Made by a program: the position numbers and the translations under genes
Part shown: positions 8,747 to 17,596 of the stretch, in pieces
Layout: every line of letters starts with the position of its first letter
Numbering within the stretch: the stretch's first letter is position 1
The notes under the pieces: model-generated
Database searches by the model: none
What the model was told of the DNA's origin: nothing
Seen by the model: only the letters and a program-made list of their open reading frames with translations
Assembly (NCBI RefSeq): GCF_900176145.1
Contig: NZ_FWWY01000001.1
Span: 1,287,819-1,351,818, forward strand
Direction: 5' to 3'
Length of the DNA stretch: 64,000 bases
DNA from: Sulfobacillus thermosulfidooxidans DSM 9293
GTDB taxonomy: Bacteria; Bacillota; Sulfobacillia; Sulfobacillales; Sulfobacillaceae

Positions 8747-9691
8747 ATGCATGTCTTAGTGACTGGAGGGGCAGGATTCATCGGTGCCAATCTCGTGCGT
8801 GAGGCGCTGGAACAAGGACATGAGGTCTGTGTTATTGATAACTTGTCCTCCGGATATATCGAGAATTTACAGGAAGTGCAACATGATGTCCGCTTCGTGG
8901 AAGGCGATATCCGCAATGCGGATTTGCTGGCACAGATTGTCTGTGGGATGGACATTATCTATCACATGGCGGCATCGGTCGGTAACCAGCGCAGCATCGA
9001 TAATCCTTACGGAGATGCCGACATTAACCTCATGGGAACCATTCGGATTTTGGAAGCGGCTCGTATGGCCGGAGTCAAAAAAGTGGTCTTGGCATCGTCA
9101 GCGGGGATCTTAGGAGAGCCCGCGGAACTTCCCGTCACCGAGACACACGCTAAAAATCCTGATTCGCCCTATGGGGTGAGTAAAATGGCGGCGGAAGCTA
9201 TGGCCCTTGTCTATGAGCAAATCTATGAACTGCCCACGGTGGCGCTGCGGTATTTTAATGCCTACGGTCCTTTGCAACGCTATGACGCTTATGGCAATGT
9301 CATTCCCATCTTTGCCCGCCGGATTTTACGTCATGAACCCTTAAATATTTTTGGGGACGGGGAACAGACCCGCGATTTCATTCACGTTGCCGATCTGGTT
9401 AAGGTCACTTTGAAGGCCGGTACTCTGGATCATGCCCGCGGAATTTATCACATTGGCAGTGGACAGGCGGTGAGCATCAATACGTTAGTCCAGCTGATGG
9501 AGCAAATCTTTTATCAAGAGGTGAGGGTGCGGTATTTGCCCCCACGGCCGGGTGATGTAAGACATTCGCTAGCAGGGATCAGCCGGGCTGTCACCGATCT
9601 CGGCTACCAGGTGAGCTATTCGCTGGAGGAGGGTCTTAAAGATTATCGGGACTGGTTACTCGAGGAGGCATTTGGCGCATGCGGGTCATGA
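8747..9691 (+). CDS. NAD-dependent sugar epimerase/dehydratase (extended SDR)
   Basis: This 314-residue extended SDR of the GalE/WcaG group acts on nucleotide sugars. The Rossmann motif GGAGFIGANL is at residues 7-16, the catalytic serine lies in VVLASSAGILGE, and the YxxxK pair in SPYGVSKMAAE. The C-terminal RPGDVRHSLAGISRA is typical of UDP-glucose 4-epimerase-like enzymes. It overlaps the next gene by 13 nt. The exact sugar substrate cannot be read from the sequence; UDP-Glc/UDP-Gal or the GlcNAc pair are the usual ones. Confidence 0.88.
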   Translation: MHVLVTGGAGFIGANLVREALEQGHEVCVIDNLSSGYIENLQEVQHDVRFVEGDIRNADLLAQIVCGMDIIYHMAASVGNQRSIDNPYGDADINLMGTIRILEAARMAGVKKVVLASSAGILGEPAELPVTETHAKNPDSPYGVSKMAAEAMALVYEQIYELPTVALRYFNAYGPLQRYDAYGNVIPIFARRILRHEPLNIFGDGEQTRDFIHVADLVKVTLKAGTLDHARGIYHIGSGQAVSINTLVQLMEQIFYQEVRVRYLPPRPGDVRHSLAGISRAVTDLGYQVSYSLEEGLKDYRDWLLEEAFGACGS

Positions 9692-10554
9692 TCTTTGGCC
9701 CCACAGGCATGTTGGGCCATCAACTGCTCAAAGAAGCGATTAACCGCGATTATCAAATCTGGGCCCTATCGCGTTCCAAGCCCGTCTCCAGCTTTGTGGC
9801 TGAAGCCCTAAGCCATGTCAATGTGCAGTGGATCACACCCGTTGATGCTATTAAGCATCGTGATGTCATTGATGAATGGATAGGCGAGATTCATCCCGAT
9901 GTGATGGTGAATGCTGCGGGACTGGTGAAACAAGCGCCAGGCGGGGAGGACATGGCCGAGCTCTTGCCCATTAATGCGCTCTTTCCTCGGGCTCTTCAGA
10001 TTATGGCATTGAAGTGGAAGACCAAATTGATTCACGTCAGTTCTGACTGTGTGTTTGATGGGCAACGGGGATTTTATCACGAAAAAGATGTCCCCAATGC
10101 GCACGATGCTTACGGCCAGTCTAAAATTTTGGGCGAAGTGCTAGGTCCCTATTGTCTCACGTTACGGACATCCATTGTGGGACCGGAACTGTCCACCAAG
10201 CGAGGACTTTATGAATGGTTTCGGCACCAGGCTCCCGGGCGGGTCTATGGCTTTACCCAGTCCATTTTTTCCGGTGTGAGTACCGTCTATCTCGCCAATC
10301 TGATCTGGGACGTGGCGGAACAATATCCCCATTTAGAAGGGCTCTTTCATGTCGCCACGGAACCGATTAGCAAATATGATTTGCTGGTGCTGATTCGCGA
10401 TACGCTGAATCTCAAGATTCGCATTATCCCGGATTCCAGCGTTTTTTGCAATCGTTCCTTGAATCCGAGAAAGTTTTTCGAAGCCACCGGCATTATGCCC
10501 CCACCGTGGCAAGAAATGGTTTATGACTTAGCCCGCTCATCTCTTATCCGTTAG
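9679..10554 (+). CDS. RmlD-like SDR reductase
   Basis: This 291-residue RmlD-superfamily reductase has GPTGMLGHQLL at the N-terminus, an SSDCVFDG block and YGQSKILGE with the catalytic YxxxK. It overlaps the upstream epimerase. Downstream genes encode CapE/FnlA-like and WecB-like enzymes. This trio (FnlA, RmlD-type reductase, WecB type) is the known route from UDP-GlcNAc to UDP-L-FucNAc or UDP-L-QuiNAc. The cupin domain found in CapF is absent, so the RmlD-type reductase of the L-QuiNAc route is the closer parallel. The product sugar remains an inference. Confidence 0.82.
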   Translation: MRVMIFGPTGMLGHQLLKEAINRDYQIWALSRSKPVSSFVAEALSHVNVQWITPVDAIKHRDVIDEWIGEIHPDVMVNAAGLVKQAPGGEDMAELLPINALFPRALQIMALKWKTKLIHVSSDCVFDGQRGFYHEKDVPNAHDAYGQSKILGEVLGPYCLTLRTSIVGPELSTKRGLYEWFRHQAPGRVYGFTQSIFSGVSTVYLANLIWDVAEQYPHLEGLFHVATEPISKYDLLVLIRDTLNLKIRIIPDSSVFCNRSLNPRKFFEATGIMPPPWQEMVYDLARSSLIR

Positions 10555-10779
10555 CCAAGGATTTTCTTCTGGGCCTAAATGATTGGATCTTGTGTGATTC
10601 ACATCATGGCGATAAAACACCGAGCCAAAGACAAGATTTCACCGTTTAGGACATACAGCGAAGATGTTTTGCTGACAGCAGATGCCAGAAAAAATCCTGC
10701 GATGCTTTTGAGTTTTACTGACAAGCCCGGATGAACCTGATTCAGAGGAACTGTATCAACAAACAAGGAGGAAGAGACC

Positions 10780-11838
10780 ATGGAGGATTTAACAGGAGCC
10801 CGGGTTCTGGTGACCGGAGGAACCGGATCATTAGGCCACGCGATTGTGCGCAGACTCATGGCAGGAGACTGGGGACTGCCCCAGTATGTGACCATATTTT
10901 CGCGGGATGAAGCCAAGCAGCATTATATGCGGCTTTGGTATGCCAAGCGCCTTAAAGCCACCGATGACATTGTTTATGAACAGCACGAAGAACGCCCTCC
11001 CTTGCGATTTATCATTGGTGATGTGCGCGATTACCGGGCCTTATCACGGGCCGTCCCAGGCCATGACGTCATTATTCATGCGGCTGCGATGAAACAAGTG
11101 CCGATTTGTGAATATTTTCCTGCGGAAGCGGTCGCCACCAATGTGGATGGCACCAAAAATTTGGTTCGTGCGGTTCATGAACATGGCCACGATGTGAAAG
11201 TGGTCGTGGGCATTTCCACAGATAAGGCGTGTAAACCCGTTAATGTCTTAGGGATGACCAAAGGGATTATGGAGCGCATTTTAACAGAGGCGAACTTGCT
11301 GCCGGGTTCCACGCGTTATATTAGTGTGCGGTACGGGAATGTGGTGGCCTCACGGGGATCGGTGGTGCCGTTATTGCAATCCCAGATTATGCGGGGAGGT
11401 CCTGTGACTATTACCACGCCGGATATGACGCGCTTTTTGCTGAGCCTGGATCAAGCCGTAGATGTGGTCTTTGAAGCGCTCCATCACGCAGGTCCCGGTG
11501 AGTGTTATATTCCCCGAGTACCCTCCGCCAAAATTGTGGATGTGGCCAAGGCGCTGATTGGCGATCAGGATATCCCCATGATCTTTACCGGGATTCGGCC
11601 TGGAGAAAAAATCCATGAAATTTTGGTATCAGAAGAAGAACGATACCGGACTATTGAGCGAGGCAACTATTACGTGATTCGGCCCATGCTGCCGGAATTA
11701 ACCGAAGATGACCTAGGTTCTTGTGGATTACCCCGGGCCTATTCCTCGGAACACACCTCACTGAATGTCGAGGAATTAACACGTTTGCTCCAGGAATTTG
11801 TGGCGCGTGAAAAAGAATTGGATGACATGTTGGCATGA
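10780..11838 (+). CDS. fnlA: CapE/FnlA-like UDP-GlcNAc 4,6-dehydratase/epimerase
   Basis: This 352-residue SDR of the CapD/CapE group has TGGTGSLGHAIV near the N-terminus, then HAAAMKQVPICEYFP and STDKACKPVNVLGMTKG, followed by VRYGNVVASRGSVVPLL and TPDMTRFLLSL. Those last blocks mark the short FnlA/CapE form rather than membrane-bound CapD. It has lost the YxxxK tyrosine in the usual place (MTKG), as is normal for this subgroup. AGGAGG precedes the ATG. A 225-nt gap before it may hold an internal promoter. It overlaps wecB by 4 nt (ATGA). Confidence 0.88.
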   Translation: MEDLTGARVLVTGGTGSLGHAIVRRLMAGDWGLPQYVTIFSRDEAKQHYMRLWYAKRLKATDDIVYEQHEERPPLRFIIGDVRDYRALSRAVPGHDVIIHAAAMKQVPICEYFPAEAVATNVDGTKNLVRAVHEHGHDVKVVVGISTDKACKPVNVLGMTKGIMERILTEANLLPGSTRYISVRYGNVVASRGSVVPLLQSQIMRGGPVTITTPDMTRFLLSLDQAVDVVFEALHHAGPGECYIPRVPSAKIVDVAKALIGDQDIPMIFTGIRPGEKIHEILVSEEERYRTIERGNYYVIRPMLPELTEDDLGSCGLPRAYSSEHTSLNVEELTRLLQEFVAREKELDDMLA

Positions 11839-12920
11839 AAATCCTCACCGTTCTGGGAACGCGGCCCGAAATTATTCGACTCAGCTGTATCATTCGGCAG
11901 ATCGATGAATATGCTGACCAGATTTTAGTGTTTACCGGGCAGAATTTTGAACCGGGTCTGGGCCGTGCATTTTTCGATGAATTAAAACTCCGCCCTCCCG
12001 ACGAATCCTGGGGGATTCGTTCGGTCAGTGCCCATGCCCAAATCGCAAGGATGTATGAACAGATGGGCGAGACGTTGGCCCGCGTGAACCCCGATCGGGT
12101 GTTGATCTTAGGAGATACCAATAGTGGGCTCACCGCGCTCATGGCAGCCCGCAACCAGATTCCGGTTTATCATTTGGAAGCGGGAAACCGTGCTTATGAT
12201 CTTCGGGTCCCCGAAGAAGTGAACCGCCGGGTGATTGATCATGTCAGCCGGGTCCTCATGCCCTATACCTACCGCAGTCAAGAGAATCTGGTCAAGGAAG
12301 GAATCGAACGGCAACGAATTGTGGTGGTGGGGAATCCCATCTATGAAGTCATGCAGTGCTATCACGCCTTAATCGTCGGTTCTCATGCCTTAAATGAATT
12401 CGGGGTACATCCTTCTCAGTATTTTTTGGCGACTCTCCACCGGGCCGAAACCGTGGATAATCCTAGGCTTTTACGCCAGGTCATTTCAGCTTTATTTCAA
12501 GTGGTGGATACTTGGGAATTGCCCTTGGTGTTAAGTTTGCACCCGAGAACTCGCGCTAGGCTTCAGGAGCTGGGGTTGTCATTGCAGCGCGAGGGCATTA
12601 TCGTGACCGACCCTTTAAGTTTTGGGGATTTTGTGCGACTCGAACAAGATGCGCGCATGGTACTGACCGATAGCGGTACGGTGCAGGAGGAGTGTGCGAT
12701 CTTGCGTGTGCCCAATATTACCTTGCGGCACGTCACGGAAAGGCCTGAGACCTTAGAATGTGGCAGCAACATTTTGGCGGGGACCGAGTCTTCGAGTATT
12801 CTCCGGGCAGCGCGCCTGGCTCTTTCGCCCGCTCGGAGCAACTGGACACCGCCTCCAGAATATCTCATTCCCGATGTCTCCCATATTGTCAGTGGCGTGC
12901 TTTTAGGAGAAGCCTTATGA
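11835..12920 (+). CDS. wecB: UDP-GlcNAc 2-epimerase family (WecB/FnlC)
   Basis: This 361-residue epimerase has the family start KILTVLGTRPEIIRLSCIIR, an N-terminal domain with LGDTNSGLTALMAARNQIPVYHLEAGNR, and a C-terminal domain with TLHRAETVDN, VLSLHPRTRARL and LTDSGTVQEECAILRVPNITLRHVTERPE. The enzyme inverts C2 of UDP-GlcNAc, or in FnlC its 6-deoxy-talose derivative. Overlapping ATGA junctions at both ends show tight coupling with the FnlA-like and Wzy-like genes. If it acts alone, UDP-ManNAc would also suit the TagA/WecG-type transferase. Confidence 0.9.
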   Translation: MKILTVLGTRPEIIRLSCIIRQIDEYADQILVFTGQNFEPGLGRAFFDELKLRPPDESWGIRSVSAHAQIARMYEQMGETLARVNPDRVLILGDTNSGLTALMAARNQIPVYHLEAGNRAYDLRVPEEVNRRVIDHVSRVLMPYTYRSQENLVKEGIERQRIVVVGNPIYEVMQCYHALIVGSHALNEFGVHPSQYFLATLHRAETVDNPRLLRQVISALFQVVDTWELPLVLSLHPRTRARLQELGLSLQREGIIVTDPLSFGDFVRLEQDARMVLTDSGTVQEECAILRVPNITLRHVTERPETLECGSNILAGTESSSILRAARLALSPARSNWTPPPEYLIPDVSHIVSGVLLGEAL

Positions 12921-14314
12921 GGACAGATGCGATGGACAAGCCGTGGGATTTGCTGGGAAATACTCTGAAAATGGCCACCTTTGCCCTCATCTTGGCCGCT
13001 TTGGCCGTGAGTCGAAATCATCTCATTATCTGGGGCAGTGTTGGCGTGTTGGGACTGTTGATTGTGCTGGTTTTGTTTAGCCATTATGGGGAGAAAGTAC
13101 CCATGCTGATTTTTTTCCTGTTTATGGCTTTAACCATTTTATTTAACCGTTCTTTTTCCCATATGGCTTTACCCAAACCGCCCTTTTACGTCACGGAGAT
13201 GACCATGGCACTTCTCACCGTCATGCTCTGGTATAAAGGGCAATTGGTTATTCCAAGGGCCATGCGCCCCTGGCTTCTTTGGGTCGGGGCAGTGATGATG
13301 ATTGGCCTCATATTTAATGGGCCCCGCTTTGGATGGCTGGCGGTGATCCGTGATAGTGCCGAGCTGTACTATATTTGGTTTGTTCCCCTCAGTTATTCCC
13401 TTTACCGCTTAGCCCTGCCGCTGTTAAGCCGCAGAACCGTAGAATGGGGTTTGGCGACAGCCTTATGGTTGGTGCCTTTGGTCTATTTAGCCACCGCTTC
13501 TATCCAGCTGCCTTCAACGGCGGAGAGTGTTTCCGCCATGCTTATTTTGACCCTCTTTATTTGGGAATGGCATGATGTCCCCCCTGCCATGATATGGCCT
13601 GCTTTAATCCTTAATATGGTCAGTCTCATGCGCTGGGGCGCGAGGGGGCCTTGGGTGGGGTTTGGCTTTGCGGTCATGGTGCTCCTCATCCTTGCCCCAA
13701 AAGTCAAAGGTCAATTTCTCGCACGTCTAAAACTTGAAACCATGGTCAGTGTCGGCGTGTGCTTATGGCTACTTGGGGTACTGTGGCTGGTTGATCAACC
13801 CTTACTCGCCCATATCCTTCAAGATCTCAAAAGCTTAACCACGTTTCATGGGCATTATAGTCAAATTGCGAATAACCGCTGGCGGCTCATCATTTGGGAA
13901 GAAGCGGCCAAACAAATACTGTCCAATCCCTATGCCATTCGGGTGGGGCAGCCTTGGATTCCAGAAAAATTGGTGAGTCTCGGTTATGGGGGTTGGAATG
14001 CCACTCAAGGCTTTGCCCAAAATACCGTCGCCTTGTCCAATTCCTATTTGCAAATGATGCAGTGGTACGGCATTTGGGCCATCATCCCGGTGGGAATGAT
14101 TGTCTATCACAGCCTAAAGCGCCTGTTCCAAGTTCGCCCATTAGGACCGAATCAGGTCCTCATCAGCACATTCTTAGCCATTTGGGCGGTGGTCACCGGG
14201 GTAGAAGTGGTGCTCGAAGGCCCCTATATGTCGGCGATTGTCTGGAGTGTGATGGGCTTGGCCTGGTATTTTCCTCAGTGGCACTCTGTTCACAAAAAGG
14301 AGGGGGCAGCATGA
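12917..14314 (+). CDS. Wzy-like O-antigen/EPS polymerase (membrane protein)
   Basis: This 465-residue protein has about eleven to twelve hydrophobic helices and one larger loop (about 330-395), as in O-antigen polymerases and ligases. ATG 12917 overlaps the wecB stop and is preceded by AGGAG. Position between sugar-nucleotide enzymes and glycosyltransferases supports polymerisation of lipid-linked repeat units. Primary sequence identity among Wzy proteins is low, so the call rests on topology and context. It ends in ATGA shared with the next gene. Confidence 0.75.
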   Translation: MRTDAMDKPWDLLGNTLKMATFALILAALAVSRNHLIIWGSVGVLGLLIVLVLFSHYGEKVPMLIFFLFMALTILFNRSFSHMALPKPPFYVTEMTMALLTVMLWYKGQLVIPRAMRPWLLWVGAVMMIGLIFNGPRFGWLAVIRDSAELYYIWFVPLSYSLYRLALPLLSRRTVEWGLATALWLVPLVYLATASIQLPSTAESVSAMLILTLFIWEWHDVPPAMIWPALILNMVSLMRWGARGPWVGFGFAVMVLLILAPKVKGQFLARLKLETMVSVGVCLWLLGVLWLVDQPLLAHILQDLKSLTTFHGHYSQIANNRWRLIIWEEAAKQILSNPYAIRVGQPWIPEKLVSLGYGGWNATQGFAQNTVALSNSYLQMMQWYGIWAIIPVGMIVYHSLKRLFQVRPLGPNQVLISTFLAIWAVVTGVEVVLEGPYMSAIVWSVMGLAWYFPQWHSVHKKEGAA

Positions 14315-15516
14315 AGGTCATTTTGGTGGGCCCTTTGCCTCCACCCTATTCAGGACCGGAAATGGTCACCCAAACCTTGCTTGAAACCGATAAACCCCTT
14401 GGCCAGTATATTCATGTCAATATCTCCTCCCCCAGTAATGCCACGAAAGGCCACTGGAGTATCGCCGCATTATGGCGGGTCTTGCGACAGACGAGCTTGT
14501 TTGCCTGGGTCCTATGGACCCAGCGCAAACAGAGTCACATTGTACATCTTCCTTTATCGCAATCCACGACCGGTACCCTGCGTGATGTATTGTTTATTCG
14601 CCTGGCCAAGGGCTTTGGCTACCTGGTTGTGGGGCAATTTCATGGCGGTGACTTTTTACGGTTTTACTGGGCGTCACGATTTCAAAAACTGATTGCCAGG
14701 GCCCTGGCCCAACTCGATTGCTTATTGGTTTTTGATTCGTCTTTATTTAAACAGTTTCCTTTTGTGAAACGGGAAATCTTACAAGTACTCGTCAATCCTG
14801 TGCCCATGAAGTGGGTGAAACACTGGTCCTCTTTACGCACTGTGCCAAGGCCGTCATCTAGGACTCTCGTGATTTTGTTTATGAGCCACCTCTCGGTAGC
14901 CAAGGGACTTGTCGATTTGATTGAGGCCCTTTCACGGCTACCGTCAAAAGAGCAGTGGGAACTCAACTTGGCTGGTGAAATTTTGGACGAGGAACGCAAT
15001 GTGTTGTGGACAGGCCGCGATATGAATAAGGGCTGGGATAAAGCCCAAGCGATCATTCACCGCCATCACTTGGCCGAGCGCATTCATTATCACGGGGTGG
15101 TGACAGGTGAGGATAAAGTGCGCTTGTTCCAACACAGTCATGTCCTCGTGCTTCCTTCCTATTCGGAGGGCCTTCCCATCGTGATTTTAGAGGCCATGTA
15201 TGCCGGATTGGCGGTGATTGCGAGCGACGTCGGGGCCATTTCGTCGGTGGTGCCCCGCTCATTTTTGCACAAACCTGGGGATGTGAACAAGCTTGCTGAC
15301 CTCCTAAGGGAGATGACGGTAGAAAAGGCCCAGAACATTGGGCAAAACAACCGCCAAATCGTGGAGCAGGGCTATTTACCCGAACAGGTGATGTCCCAGC
15401 TGCAGCGCATTTATCACAATTTATATCCCCCACGTAATTATCGCTCACCCAAGGGCTTACGGGTTGTAAGACCCCATAGAATGGCGCCAGGCAAACCATT
15501 TCCGAGGAGGAGTTAA
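14311..15516 (+). CDS. Glycosyltransferase family 4
   Basis: This 401-residue GT-B enzyme starts MKVILVGPLPPPYSGPEMVT, with the nucleotide-proximal loop typical of GT4. The C-terminal domain holds HVLVLPSYSEGLPIVILEAM (about 285-305) with the E(x7)E pair, followed by AGLAVIASDVGAI. The true start is the ATG that overlaps the polymerase stop, not the longer upstream frame. GGAGG precedes it. It adds a sugar to the EPS repeat unit; donor and acceptor are unknown. Confidence 0.88.
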   Translation: MKVILVGPLPPPYSGPEMVTQTLLETDKPLGQYIHVNISSPSNATKGHWSIAALWRVLRQTSLFAWVLWTQRKQSHIVHLPLSQSTTGTLRDVLFIRLAKGFGYLVVGQFHGGDFLRFYWASRFQKLIARALAQLDCLLVFDSSLFKQFPFVKREILQVLVNPVPMKWVKHWSSLRTVPRPSSRTLVILFMSHLSVAKGLVDLIEALSRLPSKEQWELNLAGEILDEERNVLWTGRDMNKGWDKAQAIIHRHHLAERIHYHGVVTGEDKVRLFQHSHVLVLPSYSEGLPIVILEAMYAGLAVIASDVGAISSVVPRSFLHKPGDVNKLADLLREMTVEKAQNIGQNNRQIVEQGYLPEQVMSQLQRIYHNLYPPRNYRSPKGLRVVRPHRMAPGKPFPRRS

Positions 15517-15517
15517 T

Positions 15518-16399
15518 ATGGCATCGTCAAAACACTTGTCATTCTGCATTAGTACCAAAGGCCGTGACCACGACGTTCTTCGTTTGTGTGAATCGTTAAG
15601 CCAGCTGGTCTCATTAGGATTTGAGGATTGGGAGATCATTTTTGTCGATCAAAATGCCGATAGCCGGATTCAGCCGATTGCTGAAACGTACAGAAAACGC
15701 CTTCCCCAAGTCGATTACGTATCGACTCCCCATGAGCAAGGAGCATCAAAAGGACGCAATGTGGCTGCTGAGATAGCGAGGGGCCGCTGGCTCTTGTTTG
15801 TCGATGATGATGCCTGGATGATCCCAGGCGTCTTCAGCTTGATTACCCAACAGATTATCCCGGGTGATGAGGATATTCTGTGGCTTGGGCGCATGGTGGA
15901 TCACAAGGGGCACCCTATCAAAAAGGAGTATCCCACAACATCCCGCTTTATCACAGATTCCAGGGACTTGTGGGCCGTGAGTGGCTTTATCCTGATCGCG
16001 CGCCGAGTCTGGAATCAAGTAGGCCCCTATGACGAACATTTGGGGGTTGGTACCCATTTTGGCGGCGATGAAGATACGGATTTGGTGTTACGGGCGATGG
16101 CACAAGGGTGCCGGATCCTTTTTGATCCCGAGCTGTGTTATGGTCATGTGCCCAATCCGCACCCATCTGATGAGAAGGTGCTCGGGTTAGCGCGCGGCCG
16201 GGGGGCGTTATTAAGAAAGTATGAAACCACGGCGTTCGGTCCTGGACTGAAGCAGGCACTTCGCAGCTACCTGTGGGAAATGAGGTGGAAGCGCCCTGTG
16301 GTCAGGGTCTTGGGGCAAAAAGAATCGGCTCATCATAAGGCCCTCATTTTATCCGGGGTGCCTCAAGGATACCGGGATTGGAGGGGGATCTATGGATAA
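15518..16399 (+). CDS. Glycosyltransferase family 2
   Basis: This 293-residue GT-A enzyme has the N-terminal SFCISTKGRDHDVLRLCESL, EQGASKGRNVAAEIARGRW and the metal-binding FVDDDAWM (about 92-99). A second acidic block, FGGDEDTDLVLRAMAQG, follows. AGGAGG lies upstream of the ATG. It is soluble, with no C-terminal membrane segments. It overlaps the next gene by 8 nt, so the three transferases are likely co-translated. Confidence 0.88.
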   Translation: MASSKHLSFCISTKGRDHDVLRLCESLSQLVSLGFEDWEIIFVDQNADSRIQPIAETYRKRLPQVDYVSTPHEQGASKGRNVAAEIARGRWLLFVDDDAWMIPGVFSLITQQIIPGDEDILWLGRMVDHKGHPIKKEYPTTSRFITDSRDLWAVSGFILIARRVWNQVGPYDEHLGVGTHFGGDEDTDLVLRAMAQGCRILFDPELCYGHVPNPHPSDEKVLGLARGRGALLRKYETTAFGPGLKQALRSYLWEMRWKRPVVRVLGQKESAHHKALILSGVPQGYRDWRGIYG

Positions 16400-17483
16400 G
16401 CCAAGGGTTATCATGCAAATCGCGGGATCATTAGGGATCGGAGGGGCGGAACGGGTGGCTATGGCACTCGCCCAATATGGACGTCAGCAAGGCTTAAAAT
16501 CCGTTTATGTGGCCGCAACAAACCACCGCAATCGCGCGGCTTTTCGCCAACAATTGCGAGAGAAAGGGGTGTTGGTGTTTGAACTCGGGGGATCACTCAG
16601 AACAAAGTGGCGGGTGATGCGATCCATTGCGGCTCTCACCCGTCCTGATTTGATTCATGCCCATACGGAATTACCCGAACTTTTAAGTCTTGCGGCCAAA
16701 ATGGCGGTGCCCGAAGCACAACTGGTGCGGACCTTGCATAATTCGGTGCACTGGCCAGGACACAAACTCCTAGGGCAAGGCGTTGATTTTTTGTACCAGT
16801 GGTGGGACGGTCATCAATTCGCCTGTTCTTCTGAGGTGGCCAAGGTGGGGGATGAGGTGATTCTCAACGGGATTCCCTGGTCTTGGTGCTACCCCCGCAA
16901 AAAGACGGGAGCGGTGGTTTTTGTCGGGCGCATGGAACCGCAAAAAAATCCGGGTGCAGTGATTCAGATTGTGGATCACGCACGAAAACAAGGCTATCCT
17001 CTTGAGCTCACCATGATCGGTGATGGCCAGTTAAAAGATGCGTTGATGGCGCATTATCAGGATTCCTGGATTCACTGGCTAGGAGCGGTGGATGATCCAA
17101 GACCCTACTTAGCCCAGGCCCAAGTGGTCCTCTTTGCCTCACATTTTGAGGGCTTTCCTTTGGTGGTGCTGGAAGCGTTAACGACATTGACATGGGTCTT
17201 AGCCCCCGACATGGCCGGATTCAGACATTTACCCTGGGTTTTCTGTTATCCCCGAAACGACCTGACACAAGCAGCCCTTGGCCTTGTATCCTTGCTGAAT
17301 CAAGACCTGGGGCCCCTTTATGACTGGCGCCAAGTTTACCGGGACCAGTACGCCGACGAGGTGATGCTGGCCCGGTATTTTCACGCCTATGGCCAGTTAC
17401 TGGCCACGCGACGGTCACACACGTCACAAGGAGGAAGATTAGCCCATGAACAAAATGCCGTCTCCTTTAGGTCTAGGAAGTGA
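16392..17483 (+). CDS. Glycosyltransferase family 4
   Basis: This 363-residue GT-B enzyme starts with VIMQIAGSLGIGGAERVAMA and has VVFVGRMEPQKNPGAVIQIVDHA as the start of the C-terminal Rossmann domain. The donor-binding block FASHFEGFPLVVLEAL (about 240-255) keeps both glutamates. The last 30 residues lie over the start of the next gene and are polar. It is the last intact gene of the rightward EPS operon. Confidence 0.88.
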   Translation: MDKPRVIMQIAGSLGIGGAERVAMALAQYGRQQGLKSVYVAATNHRNRAAFRQQLREKGVLVFELGGSLRTKWRVMRSIAALTRPDLIHAHTELPELLSLAAKMAVPEAQLVRTLHNSVHWPGHKLLGQGVDFLYQWWDGHQFACSSEVAKVGDEVILNGIPWSWCYPRKKTGAVVFVGRMEPQKNPGAVIQIVDHARKQGYPLELTMIGDGQLKDALMAHYQDSWIHWLGAVDDPRPYLAQAQVVLFASHFEGFPLVVLEALTTLTWVLAPDMAGFRHLPWVFCYPRNDLTQAALGLVSLLNQDLGPLYDWRQVYRDQYADEVMLARYFHAYGQLLATRRSHTSQGGRLAHEQNAVSFRSRK

Positions 17484-17596
17484 TTACCGGATTTATCTCA
17501 TTGGTGCCCCAGGCAGTGGCAAATCATTTTTAGCCGAGCGCCTATCCCATGCTCTTCATATTGCCTGGCATGATTTAGATGGGGAGGATATTGATG
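17446..17596 (+). pseudogene. P-loop kinase (FlaR/adenylate-kinase-like), N-terminal part
   Basis: The frame starts at ATG 17446 (after AGGAGGAAGAT) and holds IYLIGAPGSGKSFLAERLSH with a normal Walker A motif (GAPGSGKS, 20-27) and WHDLDGEDID. IS256 then interrupts it at the 8-bp duplicated target. Removing the element and one target copy restores DGEDIDALPLLERITYRKAL and a continuous 180-residue protein. Such small P-loop kinases are annotated as topology modulation or adenylate kinase-like proteins of unclear substrate. Its overlap with the GT4 gene places it in the EPS operon. Confidence 0.8.
17589..17596. repeat. Target site duplication, left copy (TATTGATG)
   Basis: TATTGATG here is repeated exactly at 19010-19017 on the other side of the element. 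IS256-family elements typically duplicate 8-9 bp. Confidence 0.9.

Noticed and set aside
13894-14310. Long upstream extension of the GT4 frame
   Set aside because: It is a shadow of the polymerase gene; the start with a ribosome binding site is ATG 14311.
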